Assembly (NCBI GenBank): GCA_019112865.1
Contig: DXIN01000042.1
Coordinates: 34,559 to 98,558 of the forward strand
Length of the DNA stretch: 64,000 nucleotides
Direction of reading: 5' to 3'
Origin: Candidatus Helicobacter avicola
GTDB taxonomy: Bacteria; Campylobacterota; Campylobacteria; Campylobacterales; Helicobacteraceae
This document shows, piece by piece, positions 17,798 to 26,894 of this stretch. Numbering within the stretch: the first letter of the stretch is position 1; every line of letters begins with the position of its first letter. The notes under the pieces are model-generated. The model made no database searches. It was not told where the DNA came from and saw nothing but the letters and a program-made list of their open reading frames with translations. Both the position numbers and the translations under genes were made by a program.

Positions 17798-19312
17798 TTA
17801 TTTTAAGCTTTCTTTGAGGTTGTTGTAATACACACACGCGTTTTCCAACCCCATATCACAGGATTTTTTGTAGGTCTCTAGTGCTTTTTTGATGTCTTGT
17901 TTGAGGTTGATACCACCATGCTCATAGAGTGCGCCCAGCGAAAAACACGCATTAGATTTGTAATTTTCAAAATGTTTTTGGCATTGGGCTTGGTGAGTGG
18001 TGTTAGCACAGGCAAATTTAAGTGTGTAGAGATTGCAGGGTTTGTCCATATATCCTGCAGCAATACCCCAGTCTTTGATTGCGCCACCAAGCCCAGATAC
18101 ATGCCACAATCCTATCTGATAGCAGCTATTGACATCGCCCAATTCACAGCCCTTTTGGAACAAATGCGCGGCTTTTGTGGGGTTGCGATTTGCTCCGCCA
18201 AAACCATGGTAATAATAAAACGCCAAATCCCCACAAGCTACGCTATCATTTGCCTCGCATTGTTGCGTGAGCATCTGCCCCCTCTCATCAAGCGAATCTT
18301 CTTGTGCGAGAGCGGTGAGCTTTTGGTGTAGCCCACACCCTGCTTCAAAATCCAGTGTGCAAGCCCTATGCGCGTATGTATCGGCTTCTTTGAGATTCTG
18401 TGCTACGCCTTGGGCATTTTGATACATCAGAGCCATATTGTAGCACGCGTTACCATCGCTTTTTTGGCAGGCTTTTTGATAAAACTTCATCGCCTTAACA
18501 AAGTCCTGCTTTTCCCCCACGCCATAGCGATACGCCGCTGCATACGCTCTGCACCCAAATGCAGAATCTAGCTCGCAAGCCTTCTTAGCATAGCGCACGA
18601 TAGAATCTCGCTTATTTGGCGCGATGTCTTGGAAACTTCCCTCCCAAATCTCGGCAATAGCCAATTCGCAAGCTTCCTTAAGCGATATGTCGGCATTGGC
18701 ACTACCAGAGCAGATAAGCCCATAGCGCGTTTGTGTGAAAAAACCTTCGGGTATCTTGCCTTCATAGGTTTTTTTGATAGAATCCACATAATCCCATTCT
18801 ACAAGCCCATTTTCTAGGTTTGTGATACTAAGGATAATGTTGTATTGCACGATGGTTTTGCCACCTAGCTCTTTGATGTCATTAGAGATTCTGCCACTTA
18901 GGGAGTATTTGGGGGCGAGCAGTGCGCCTTTGGGGATTACATTGCCAAACTCTAGATTGTTGCGCATAGCACGGATAGAATCTAGCATAGGATCGGTGTT
19001 TGAGGCATTGCCAGCAATAGCGTTAGTGAGGCTAAAAACTTGAGAATCTTTAATCTGCTGCAAAAACACCCGTGCTATCAAGGCTGAATCTAGTGCAAAA
19101 TCTGTGAGGTTATAAAAGTCTGAAATCGCAATAATCTTTTTGCCCTTGTCTCCTTGAGCAAAATCCGAGTGTAGCAAATCATACCCTGCCAACTCACTAA
19201 ATTGTGTGATTTCTTCAAGGCTTGGGGAGAGTGATAAATTATCAGAAGGTTGGGCTTTAACGACCTGCAAGACACACAAAAACGACAATGCGACATAAAA
19301 AATATATTTCAT
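17798..19312 (-). CDS. Secreted fusion: LpoB-like domain plus Sel1 repeats
   Basis: 504 residues. Signal peptide 1-21 (VVKAQPS). Residues about 55-190 resemble LpoB, the outer-membrane activator of PBP1b: KKIIAISDFYNLTDFALD, then NVIPKGALLAPKYSLSGRIS, VQYNIILSITNLENGLVEW. There is no lipobox Cys, unlike real LpoB. From about 230 to the end come Sel1-like repeats of the Helicobacter Cys-rich protein (Hcp) type, each with paired cysteines (AC-y-aa..GC, SDGNACYNMALMYQNAQGV, GDVNSCYQIGLWHVSG). The LpoB resemblance is by eye. Hcp-type proteins bind wall fragments or beta-lactams, so both halves point to peptidoglycan. Confidence 0.75.
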   Translation of the reverse strand: MKYIFYVALSFLCVLQVVKAQPSDNLSLSPSLEEITQFSELAGYDLLHSDFAQGDKGKKIIAISDFYNLTDFALDSALIARVFLQQIKDSQVFSLTNAIAGNASNTDPMLDSIRAMRNNLEFGNVIPKGALLAPKYSLSGRISNDIKELGGKTIVQYNIILSITNLENGLVEWDYVDSIKKTYEGKIPEGFFTQTRYGLICSGSANADISLKEACELAIAEIWEGSFQDIAPNKRDSIVRYAKKACELDSAFGCRAYAAAYRYGVGEKQDFVKAMKFYQKACQKSDGNACYNMALMYQNAQGVAQNLKEADTYAHRACTLDFEAGCGLHQKLTALAQEDSLDERGQMLTQQCEANDSVACGDLAFYYYHGFGGANRNPTKAAHLFQKGCELGDVNSCYQIGLWHVSGLGGAIKDWGIAAGYMDKPCNLYTLKFACANTTHQAQCQKHFENYKSNACFSLGALYEHGGINLKQDIKKALETYKKSCDMGLENACVYYNNLKESLK

Positions 19313-19337
19313 TCTTTACTCCAAATCTTTTGTCTGT

Positions 19338-19343
19338 ATTATA
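19338..19343 (-). promoter_or_regulatory. -10 element for the LpoB-Sel1 gene
   Basis: Read on the minus strand this is TATAAT in AAGTATAATACAG, about 25 bases before the ATG at 19312. It lies back to back with the plus-strand -10 at 19358. Confidence 0.6.
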
Positions 19344-19357
19344 CTTAAATTTTTTTG

Positions 19358-19363
19358 TATAAT
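19358..19363 (+). promoter_or_regulatory. -10 element for the MMPL exporter gene
   Basis: TATAAT after a seven-T stretch and a G, 30 bases before the chosen ATG at 19393. Together with 19338-19343 it makes a compact divergent promoter. Confidence 0.6.
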
Positions 19364-19392
19364 GGTTGCTTTAATACACTTTGGAGGCTATT

Positions 19393-21681
19393 ATGGGGGT
19401 TTTGCTTAGATATTGCAATATTGTGCTTTTTATCATTGCTGCGGTTTTGGGGAAATTTGTCTTTCCTTTTGATAAAATCACACAAGAAGTGCTTGAATTA
19501 TTCCCACAGAGTGAGGATAGGGAGATTATCGAGGTGTATCGTGAGTTTGCAAGCTCCCGATATGTGCTTGTAGCAAGCAAGGGCTTTGGCGAGGATTCAA
19601 AGCATAATCTCAAAGCATTTTTAGAACGCGTGCAAGCTCTACCTAATGTCGCTACGACTTTTACGCACACGCAAACCCCGCAAGGCTTGCAGGATTTTAT
19701 TGCTAAGCATTATGTCGCCTTTGCCTATCCTCACGACAACAAAACACCCCAAACAATAGCACATCACACACCCACACAAATCACACAAGACATCTCACAA
19801 GGTGTGCAAGCACTGCTACAAGCTAGGGTTTCTACAAGCTCCCAAGATTCTCAAGATGAAGATTCTCACTCACACACAAATCCATCAAAACCCTCGTTTA
19901 ACCCCCACGATCCACTTGGACTCTTTAGCTTTCCCACACAAGATTCACAGGAATTGATTGCCAAAGATTATGGATTTTTGGGTGTGGTGGAGCTAAAAAG
20001 CATAGAGAGTGAGGCGCTCAAATCCACGATTACAGGTTTTGAATCTATTGCTAAAGACTTCCCAAGCATACGCTATTTTTCACAAAATTTTATGGATTCA
20101 CTCAATCTGACTTTGACTTTAGAGGAGGTGGGGTTTTTGCTCACTTTTTCCTCAATCGTCTTTGTGGTGCTGTATTTTGTGATTATCCGTATCCCTATGC
20201 TGACACTTCATACCATCGCCACATTAGTGCTTGCTAATATCATAGCGATGTTTGTGGTAGCAGGTGTCTATCCCAAAGTAACGATTATGGCACTAACCTT
20301 TGGTATGGGGATTAGCAATATTGCGATTGATTATATGATGCACCATAACTTTTTTGGGCTTTATGCCTCCAAACATAGAAGCTTTAATCGTCCGGTATTT
20401 TATGGATATATGACCACAATTGTAGGTTTTGCAACTTGTCTTTTTATCCCTTTCCCACTTTTGGCACAGCTTAGCCTGTATGCGATTATCTCACTTAGCG
20501 TGAGTTATTGCTTTTTTGCATTTGTGTATCCACACATCGGCTTTAGGGCACCGAGATTTTTTCCTATTATGGCTAAATGGCGCACCCAAAAAGTCTCTAA
20601 ATGGTGGTTTTTCGCACTCTGTGTGGCAAGTATGGGGTTTGTAGTTACACATTTGCATTTTGATTTTGACCTCTCAAAACTTGGGTATTACAACAAAGAG
20701 CAAGTAGCAGAACGTGAGTTTTTTGCTAATGCTTATGAATACGACAAAAGCCAAATCCTCCTTTCTCACAAAAATCTCCAAGGACTTATCACATTTGCCA
20801 ATACTCTGCAGCGCAAGCTAGATACGCGAGATTCAGAGCATAAGAGCTTCATACCTCTTAGCCTCCTACCAGATACCACGCGCTTAGAATCTAGCAAGCA
20901 ATTTTTGCAATCCCCCACTACACAGCACAATATCGCAATGCTAAAGCACACCCTCCCACAGCTAAAAAACGCGATGCTAGCACAGATTAACCCTCAAGAT
21001 GACAAAGCCAAAAACTCTCTTAATGAGCTTTTTGATACTATGGAAAACGCATACGATTCTACTAAATTGCAAGACTTAGAGCATCTCACGCTAAAAATGT
21101 TGGAGGATATGGGCTTTCGCGTGATAGAACACAGCGGAGTTTTATACTACCTTGCAAACATACGCACAGAGGATTTGCCTCTTATCCGCCAAATCGCACA
21201 AGATACACAAAACAACCTAGGCGATGTAGAGACACGATCGCTCCAAAACTTACTCAACCACATCACAGATTCACTCTATGTGCCTATGCTCGTTGTGCTA
21301 GGGATTGCGTTGTGTGCTATGCTCCTTACACTTGCATTGAGCGCAAGAGGAATGTTTTGGGAATGTGCGATATTTGTGCTTTTCCCTCTCTCAAGCGCGT
21401 TGTTTATCATCTCCACACATAGTGCATTAGATATTTTGCACCTCTTTGCCCTGCTTATTTTAGTGGTGGTAAGTGTGGATTATGGAATCTATGCAGCAAA
21501 AGAGGGGCTAAACTTGCGCACTACGCACGCGATATTTTTCTCTGCTATCACGACAGGAGTATCTTTTGGGATTTTAATGCTTGGCAACACTAAGGCAATT
21601 GTCTCGTTTGGTGAAGTGATGTTTGTGGGTATGGTGTGTATTTTGGTGCTACTCTTTTTGTTGCATATCAACAAGAGATAA
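19393..21681 (+). CDS. RND/MMPL superfamily exporter
   Basis: 762 residues from the ATG at 19393, which has GGAGG 5 bases upstream. Topology fits a MMPL-type permease: one N-terminal helix, a large external loop (about 35-240), five helices (about 245-410), a second external loop (430-630) and five more helices. The membrane core keeps the family pattern (FGMGISNIAIDYMMHHNFFGL, LVVVSVDYGIYAAKEG). The first loop has a low-complexity, His/Thr/Gln/Ser-rich insert (around residues 120-180). Such proteins move lipids or hydrophobic compounds; the substrate is unknown. Confidence 0.82.
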   Translation: MGVLLRYCNIVLFIIAAVLGKFVFPFDKITQEVLELFPQSEDREIIEVYREFASSRYVLVASKGFGEDSKHNLKAFLERVQALPNVATTFTHTQTPQGLQDFIAKHYVAFAYPHDNKTPQTIAHHTPTQITQDISQGVQALLQARVSTSSQDSQDEDSHSHTNPSKPSFNPHDPLGLFSFPTQDSQELIAKDYGFLGVVELKSIESEALKSTITGFESIAKDFPSIRYFSQNFMDSLNLTLTLEEVGFLLTFSSIVFVVLYFVIIRIPMLTLHTIATLVLANIIAMFVVAGVYPKVTIMALTFGMGISNIAIDYMMHHNFFGLYASKHRSFNRPVFYGYMTTIVGFATCLFIPFPLLAQLSLYAIISLSVSYCFFAFVYPHIGFRAPRFFPIMAKWRTQKVSKWWFFALCVASMGFVVTHLHFDFDLSKLGYYNKEQVAEREFFANAYEYDKSQILLSHKNLQGLITFANTLQRKLDTRDSEHKSFIPLSLLPDTTRLESSKQFLQSPTTQHNIAMLKHTLPQLKNAMLAQINPQDDKAKNSLNELFDTMENAYDSTKLQDLEHLTLKMLEDMGFRVIEHSGVLYYLANIRTEDLPLIRQIAQDTQNNLGDVETRSLQNLLNHITDSLYVPMLVVLGIALCAMLLTLALSARGMFWECAIFVLFPLSSALFIISTHSALDILHLFALLILVVVSVDYGIYAAKEGLNLRTTHAIFFSAITTGVSFGILMLGNTKAIVSFGEVMFVGMVCILVLLFLLHINKR

Positions 21682-21736
21682 AATTCTAAAATCTAAAACC
21701 ACCAGCGACACTGCAGAATCTAAAATCTAAAGCCTT

Positions 21737-21841
21737 AGATTCTGAAAGTGTATGAACGCGTAAGTGGAGGGGTGAGAGGCTTATGCCTATCAAACCCCGA
21801 TAAACAAGAATGCAGTTCTTGCGATGAAATGATAGGAATCT
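21737..21841 (+). repeat. Structured dispersed repeat, copy B (intergenic)
   Basis: Begins AGATTCTGAAAGTGTATG and ends GATAGGAATCT. It shares blocks with copy A (4493-4592, minus strand): GAAAGTGTATG, GGAGGGGTGAG, CCCCGATAAACAAGA, TCTTGC. The two internal stems are AGGC-TTAT-GCCT and CAAGAA-TGCAG-TTCTTG, different from copy A but still paired. The GGGG before and CCCC after the first stem can close it. Located in the gap between the exporter and argF. Confidence 0.75.
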
Positions 21842-21935
21842 GCACAATTTATGGATAAATTTTATAGCCAAACTTGGTGTTTTTTGCTAGAATCTATGCT
21901 TTATTTTGAATTTTGTAAGGATTGGAGGGATTTGG

Positions 21936-22907
21936 GTGAGCAAGATTCGACATTTTTTGACACTTAGAGACTTTAGTAGAGATGAAATTTTAGACATCAT
22001 CGACCTTGCACTACAAATCAAACAAGAATGGCGCAATCAGACACAACCTCTGTATTTGGAGCGCAAAACTTTGGGTATGGTGTTTGAAAAATCCTCTACA
22101 CGCACACGCGTGAGCTTTGAGGCGGGGATTTACCAACTCGGTGGTATGGGGATTTTCCTCTCCAATAAAGACATACAGCTCGGACGCGGCGAGCCTATCA
22201 AAGACACCGCACGCGTGATAAGCTCTATGCTTGATATGATTATGATGCGCACAGGCGAGCATTCAAGAATAGAAGAATTTGCCCAATACTCTAGTGTGCC
22301 TGTGATCAATGGACTTAGCGATGATTATCACCCCGTGCAGCTTATGGCAGATTATATGACGATGGTAGAATGCGGCATATGCGTGCCACACAGATTCTAT
22401 CCGCACACACAAAACCCACAAAAACCTATTGTGGCATATATCGGCGATGGCAACAACATAGCACATTCGTGGCTATGGCTCTGTGCAAAACTCGGTTTTG
22501 AGCTACGCATCGCCTCACCCAAAGGCTATGAACCAAAATCCCAAATCCTTGCTCAAGCTCTGCAAGAAGCCCAAAAAAGTGGTGCGCATATCCACATTGG
22601 TGATGATGTCAAAGCTGCAGTGCAAGATGCAAATGTCGTAACAACCGATACTTGGGCGTCTATGGGACAAGAGGAGCAAAAAAAGGAGCGTCAAGAGGCA
22701 TTTAAAGATTATTGTGTCGATAGTGCTACAATGGCTCTAGCACACAAAGATGCGATATTTTTGCATTGCCTCCCAGCCTATCGCGGACAAGAAGTCAGTG
22801 ATGAGGTGATAGAAGGCACGCAAAGTAGAGTATTTTTGGAAGCACAAAATCGCCTCCATGCCCAAAAAGGGATTATGGTCTGGCTACAAAGGCAAAACAC
22901 ACTATGA
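21936..22907 (+). CDS. argF: Ornithine carbamoyltransferase
   Basis: 323 residues from the GTG at 21936, chosen for GGAGG 7 bases upstream; an in-frame start further up would overlap that site. Makes citrulline from ornithine and carbamoyl phosphate in arginine synthesis. Motifs: [15 protein letters not shown] (carbamoyl phosphate site), [15 protein letters not shown], and HCLPAYRG near residue 285 with the catalytic Cys. The intergenic region ahead holds copy B of the structured repeat. The next gene overlaps by 4 bases (ATGA). H. pylori lacks this gene as far as I know. Confidence 0.93.
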   Translation: MSKIRHFLTLRDFSRDEILDIIDLALQIKQEWRNQTQPLYLERKTLGMVFEKSSTRTRVSFEAGIYQLGGMGIFLSNKDIQLGRGEPIKDTARVISSMLDMIMMRTGEHSRIEEFAQYSSVPVINGLSDDYHPVQLMADYMTMVECGICVPHRFYPHTQNPQKPIVAYIGDGNNIAHSWLWLCAKLGFELRIASPKGYEPKSQILAQALQEAQKSGAHIHIGDDVKAAVQDANVVTTDTWASMGQEEQKKERQEAFKDYCVDSATMALAHKDAIFLHCLPAYRGQEVSDEVIEGTQSRVFLEAQNRLHAQKGIMVWLQRQNTL

Positions 22908-23368
22908 AACCCATAAAAAAAGAACTTTTATTACAAGATGATGTGCATCAGCAATTTGGTGTGGGGTATCTAAGCAAGATTGACAGCCAAAGCGCACTGC
23001 TCAAGCTCCAAGAAGGAAGCTTGGAAAACAACAAGGATATATGGTTTTTGCAAGATGGGGATAATCACGAGTTTGTGCTTATGCCCCAAAGTATGCTCAA
23101 TAAACTTCTAGGGCGTATCAAAGAGGTGCAGGAGGAAAAGCTCTTTATGCGCTTAGAGCGCGAAGTAGCTACACAAATGCCTATTGACTTTGATGATGTG
23201 ATGAGTGTGGCGACAATGTATCTAGAATCTTATCGCCAAAGTGATGGCACACTACCTATGGTCAATGTCGCCTCTGTGGTGCGTGAGGTCAAAAAACAAC
23301 ACCCCAATTTATTTTTTAACCTCGAAGAGTATATCCTCCGACAAAAGCAAGGCACAAGCGATGATTGA
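22904..23368 (+). CDS. DUF2603 (UPF0763) family protein
   Basis: 154 residues, soluble, no signal peptide. Matches the epsilonproteobacterial family that sits next to hemN in H. pylori and Campylobacter; features include [18 protein letters not shown] and [21 protein letters not shown]. Function unknown. It overlaps argF by 4 bases and hemN by 8, so the four genes argF to glpC-like form a tightly coupled unit. Confidence 0.82.
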   Translation: MKPIKKELLLQDDVHQQFGVGYLSKIDSQSALLKLQEGSLENNKDIWFLQDGDNHEFVLMPQSMLNKLLGRIKEVQEEKLFMRLEREVATQMPIDFDDVMSVATMYLESYRQSDGTLPMVNVASVVREVKKQHPNLFFNLEEYILRQKQGTSDD

Positions 23369-24734
23369 TTTTGAAAAGTTTGCTACCTATTCCAAACCCG
23401 GTCCTCGATACACGAGCTACCCCACCGCGGTAGAGTTTCACAGCGATTTTGGTGCTAAGCAGTATGTAGAGAATCTCCAATCAAGCGATACACAATACGC
23501 CCATATACCACTTTCTGTGTATGTGCATTTGCCATTTTGTCGTTCTGCGTGCTATTTCTGCGGGTGCAATGTCGTCTATACGAGCAAAGAAGAAAAAAAA
23601 GCACGTTATATAGAATATTTCAAAAAAGAATTAGTCCTATTAGCCCAAAGTATGGATACAACAAGAGAAGTGGTGCAGTTTCATTTTGGTGGTGGCACAC
23701 CGACATTTTTTAATGCCCAAGAACTCCAAGAGGTTATAGAATCTATCCGCGCTACATTTCCTCATTTCGCACCCAATGCCGAAGTGAGCTGCGAAGTAGA
23801 TCCGCGGTATTTCACACAGGAGCAAATGCAGGTATTGCACGATGGGGGCTTTAATCGCCTAAGCTTTGGTGTGCAGGATTTTAACCCCAAAGTCCAAGAC
23901 GCTGTGCATAGGCATCAAAGCCCCGAACTTGTGCGTAGGGCAGTAGAGCTTGCGCGCAAGTTTGGGATAGATTCTATAAACTTTGACCTCATCTACGGAT
24001 TGCCATTTCAGAATCTCACAACCTTCAAACAAACACTAGATTCTGTCCTAGAGCTTTCTCCCGAGCGTTTGGCAATCTTTAACTATGCCCATGTTCCATG
24101 GATGAAAAAAACAATGCGCAAAATCGATGAAAGCACGATCCCACCGCCACAAGAAAAACTCCAAATCTTGCGACAAAGCATTGAAATGCTCGGTGCAGCG
24201 GGCTATGAGATGATTGGTATGGATCATTTTGCCAAAAAAACTGACGAGCTCTATCGCGCCAAGCAGCAAAAACAACTGCGTCGCAACTTCCAAGGCTACA
24301 CGACTAGAGGCTTTTCGCAGACCATAGGCATTGGACTTACGAGCATTAGCGAGGGTGTGGAGTATTATGCGCAAAACCACAAAGATATGGTGACATACGA
24401 GACGGCACTTGATCGTGGGATTTTACCCACCGAGCGAGGCATTCAGCTCACACAAGAGGACAGATTACGCAAAAATGTGATTATGGAGCTTATGAACAAC
24501 CTTAGTCTTGATTTTTCGCACACACAGCAGGAATTTGGCATAGATTTTAGGAGTCATTTTGCACGAGAGCTTGCCCTTTTGGCTCCATATGAGGAAGCAG
24601 GATTGCTTGAGATAGGTAAAGATGCGATTACGACTACACAAACGGGTGCGATGCTTATCCGAAATATCGCAATGTGCTTTGATGCGTATCTGCAAAATGC
24701 GAGTGAGCAAAAACGTTTTAGCAAAACAATCTAA
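23361..24734 (+). CDS. hemN: Oxygen-independent coproporphyrinogen III oxidase
   Basis: 457 residues from the ATG at 23361, which overlaps the upstream stop by 8 bases; a longer start would run through most of that gene. Radical SAM enzyme converting coproporphyrinogen III to protoporphyrinogen IX without oxygen. Motifs: YSKPGPRYTSYPTA, then CRSACYFCGC (CX3CX2CXC, near residue 57), HFGGGTPTFF and the SFGVQDFNP segment. Length is normal for HemN. Confidence 0.95.
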   Translation: MIDFEKFATYSKPGPRYTSYPTAVEFHSDFGAKQYVENLQSSDTQYAHIPLSVYVHLPFCRSACYFCGCNVVYTSKEEKKARYIEYFKKELVLLAQSMDTTREVVQFHFGGGTPTFFNAQELQEVIESIRATFPHFAPNAEVSCEVDPRYFTQEQMQVLHDGGFNRLSFGVQDFNPKVQDAVHRHQSPELVRRAVELARKFGIDSINFDLIYGLPFQNLTTFKQTLDSVLELSPERLAIFNYAHVPWMKKTMRKIDESTIPPPQEKLQILRQSIEMLGAAGYEMIGMDHFAKKTDELYRAKQQKQLRRNFQGYTTRGFSQTIGIGLTSISEGVEYYAQNHKDMVTYETALDRGILPTERGIQLTQEDRLRKNVIMELMNNLSLDFSHTQQEFGIDFRSHFARELALLAPYEEAGLLEIGKDAITTTQTGAMLIRNIAMCFDAYLQNASEQKRFSKTI

Positions 24735-24745
24735 GAGAGAACACA

Positions 24746-26047
24746 ATGTCGCCATTTGATTTACAAAACACCGCGCTCTCTTGTGTGAAATGCGGTAAAT
24801 GTATCCCTGATTGCACCATTTACCAAATCAATCGTGATGAGACCACCTCACCACGCGGATTCTTAGACCTTCTTGGTGCATACAAAGCAGGGCATTTGCC
24901 CCTAGATTCTACAAGCAAGAAAATCTTTGAATCTTGCTTTTTATGCACCACTTGTGTGAGCAACTGCCCTTCAAAATTACCCGTGGATACAGCCATAGAA
25001 TCTGTGCGTATCGACATCGCGCGCAAGTTTGGCATAAGCTGGTATAAGCGTTTGTATTTTTTTCTACTGCGACACAGAAAGGTTGCTGATATTGTGTTTT
25101 CTTGCGTGGGCTTTCTCGCACCTTGCTTCTTTAAAGGCGATAAGACTAAGTTAAGGCTTCCTATCAAGCGCAGTGTTTTTCCCTTTGCCAAAAAGTCGTT
25201 TTTACAAAAATATGGCACTTCACTACCGCCACAAAAGCGCGATACAGAATCTAGTGCGCATATTATAGAATCTACCACTAAGCCTAAGCGCGTGGCGATT
25301 TTTATCGGGTGCTTGGCAAACTACAATTATATCAATGTGGGCGAGAGTTTGCTAAAGATTCTAAATGCCCTCAATATCGAAGCCTTTGTCCCAAAATCTC
25401 AAGAATGCTGCGGTGCGCCGGCATTTTTCACCGGCGACATACGCACCGTTACCACACTCATAAAGCGCAATATTGAGTATTTTGAGCAGTTTTGGGAGGA
25501 TATAGAGGCGATGATAATCCCCGAGGCTACTTGCGCAGCGATGATAAAAGTCGATTGGAAACACGCGCTAGAGCTTGATGAGGAAGCACAAGAATCCAAA
25601 AAATGGGTGGAACGACTAGAGCGACTTTTGCCAAAAATTTTTATGACAAGTGAGTGGCTTGAAGCACACACCGATATTCTCACGCGACTTGATAATGGCG
25701 TGCGTGCGGATTATGCGATCACTTATCACGATCCTTGCCACGCACGCAAAGTGCTAGGTGTGTATAAGCAACCACGCGCCCTGCTTGCCAAAAACTTCAC
25801 GATTAATGAAATGACTGATTGTGCGCGTTGTTGTGGCTTTGGGGGGATTAGTATGCAAAGCTCTCATTACGCCCTCACACTCAAAGCCGGGATACCAAAA
25901 GCCCAAAGTATCCATACAAGCGGAGCGCAAGTGGTGAGCGCGGAATGTGGGGCGTGTCGAATGCAGCTCACAAACGCGCTAGATTCTATCAACTCTCCTG
26001 TGCGCGTCCTCCACCCCCTAGAACTCCTTGCGGATAAGATTCAGTAG
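24746..26047 (+). CDS. GlpC/GlcF-like two-[4Fe-4S] and CCG-domain protein
   Basis: 433 residues. Two ferredoxin-type clusters at the N-terminus (CVKCGKCIPDC with a distal Cys, and CFLCTTCVSNCPSK). Two CCG domains follow, CQECCGAPA-type near residue 215 and CARCCGFGG near residue 355 with CGACRMQ. These are the marks of the anaerobic glycerol-3-phosphate or glycolate/lactate oxidase iron-sulfur subunits. It follows hemN as in H. pylori, where it is annotated glpC. No catalytic FAD subunit is nearby, so its partner is unknown. Confidence 0.85.
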   Translation: MSPFDLQNTALSCVKCGKCIPDCTIYQINRDETTSPRGFLDLLGAYKAGHLPLDSTSKKIFESCFLCTTCVSNCPSKLPVDTAIESVRIDIARKFGISWYKRLYFFLLRHRKVADIVFSCVGFLAPCFFKGDKTKLRLPIKRSVFPFAKKSFLQKYGTSLPPQKRDTESSAHIIESTTKPKRVAIFIGCLANYNYINVGESLLKILNALNIEAFVPKSQECCGAPAFFTGDIRTVTTLIKRNIEYFEQFWEDIEAMIIPEATCAAMIKVDWKHALELDEEAQESKKWVERLERLLPKIFMTSEWLEAHTDILTRLDNGVRADYAITYHDPCHARKVLGVYKQPRALLAKNFTINEMTDCARCCGFGGISMQSSHYALTLKAGIPKAQSIHTSGAQVVSAECGACRMQLTNALDSINSPVRVLHPLELLADKIQ

Positions 26048-26059
26048 GATTGGTAAGTT

Positions 26060-26698
26060 TTAAAGCTTAGTGAGAAGCTTTTGCATAAGTTTTACTTCAG
26101 ATTCTTGGTCGGCAATGATACCTTGGGCGATTTTACGAACTTGTGGATCTTTGGTATAAGCTAAGATAATTTTTGAGGTCTTGATAGCACCATTGTGGTG
26201 AGCAATCATCGCTTGCACAAAATCCTTTTGGATATTGTCCGTAGGCTTTACCGCATTCATTTGACGCATCATCGTGTCCATTGCTTTTTTATTAGCCTTG
26301 AGAAATTCCTGATAGTTTGATGCCAAAAGTTCCGTGTTTGAGAGTGTGCCACCGCTAAGCAGGGCTTTAAACTCTGCAATTTCTTTTGTCTGTGATTGGA
26401 TAATGTTTTGTGCAAGTGTTTTTAACTCATCGTTTGTGATATGTGGCAAAAGCAATGTCGCAGAATCCACCGCACCTTGATGATGGGGAATCATATCGGT
26501 AAGATAATCAATCTCTGGACTTTTAGATTCACATGGGGCTTGAGCCATCATCGGTGCGTGCATAGAATCTAGTATCGCTTGACTTGGGGTAGATTCTCCG
26601 TGATTATGGTGAGCATGGTGCTCGTGGCTGTGTGCATTAGCAAATATCCAACCTGTGGCAAAAAATCCTAATACAAAAGCAAAACGCAAGAGTGTCAT
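26060..26698 (-). CDS. Periplasmic DUF305 protein with internal duplication
   Basis: 212 residues with a signal peptide (ends near residue 20) and a His-rich start (HSHEHHAHHNHGE). Two related DUF305 halves carry YLTDMIPHHQGAVDSA (near residue 66) and FVQAMIAHHNGAIKTS (near residue 160). DUF305 proteins are ferritin-like helical bundles often linked to copper; the histidines fit metal binding. A -10 box lies upstream (26732-26737). It converges on the argF-hemN operon. Confidence 0.85.
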   Translation of the reverse strand: MTLLRFAFVLGFFATGWIFANAHSHEHHAHHNHGESTPSQAILDSMHAPMMAQAPCESKSPEIDYLTDMIPHHQGAVDSATLLLPHITNDELKTLAQNIIQSQTKEIAEFKALLSGGTLSNTELLASNYQEFLKANKKAMDTMMRQMNAVKPTDNIQKDFVQAMIAHHNGAIKTSKIILAYTKDPQVRKIAQGIIADQESEVKLMQKLLTKL

Positions 26699-26731
26699 TT
26701 GAATCCTTTATTGAGAAAATTTGCAGTCGGT

Positions 26732-26737
26732 ATTATA
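26732..26737 (-). promoter_or_regulatory. -10 element for the DUF305 gene
   Basis: TATAAT on the minus strand (TTTATAATACC), about 34 bases before the start at 26698. Divergent from the tRNA promoter. Confidence 0.5.
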
Positions 26738-26779
26738 AAGGAACAATCTTAATTGATACATTTTTAGGAGAAATTTTTG

Positions 26780-26785
26780 TATAAT
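26780..26785 (+). promoter_or_regulatory. -10 element of the tRNA gene
   Basis: TATAAT preceded by TTTTTG, 31 bases before the tRNA 5' end. TTGATA at 26753-26758 is a possible -35 but is 21 bases away, longer than usual. Confidence 0.55.
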
Positions 26786-26816
26786 TTAGTCTTTGTAGCA
26801 TTTTTATACTTATCTC

Positions 26817-26892
26817 GACCCCTTCATCTAGTGGCCAAGGATACCGCCCCTTCTAGGCGGTTACGCAAGTTCAAATCTTGCAGGGGTCGCCA
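26817..26892 (+). tRNA. tRNA-Glu (TTC by structure), odd anticodon loop
   Basis: 76 bases, including an encoded CCA. Acceptor arms GACCCCT / AGGGGTC, D arm as in Glu tRNAs (ATCTAGTGGCCAAGGATA), T arm GCAAG-TTCAAAT-CTTGC, discriminator G. Anticodon stem CCGCC/GGCGG is perfect and leaves the loop CCTTCTA, so position 34-36 reads TTC (Glu), but position 33 is C instead of the near-universal U and position 37 is U, not a purine. Arm lengths are the same as in E. coli tRNA-Glu. ppk2 begins on the other strand two bases later. Confidence 0.85.
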
Positions 26893-26894
26893 AT

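Noticed and set aside
26058..26082. AAAGCTT dyad at the end of the DUF305 gene as bidirectional terminator
   Set aside because: Stem of seven pairs but no T-run longer than four on either side; too weak to annotate.
26817..26892. tRNA-Arg (TCT) reading
   Set aside because: It would restore U33 but the anticodon stem then fails to pair; body, D arm and discriminator fit Glu.
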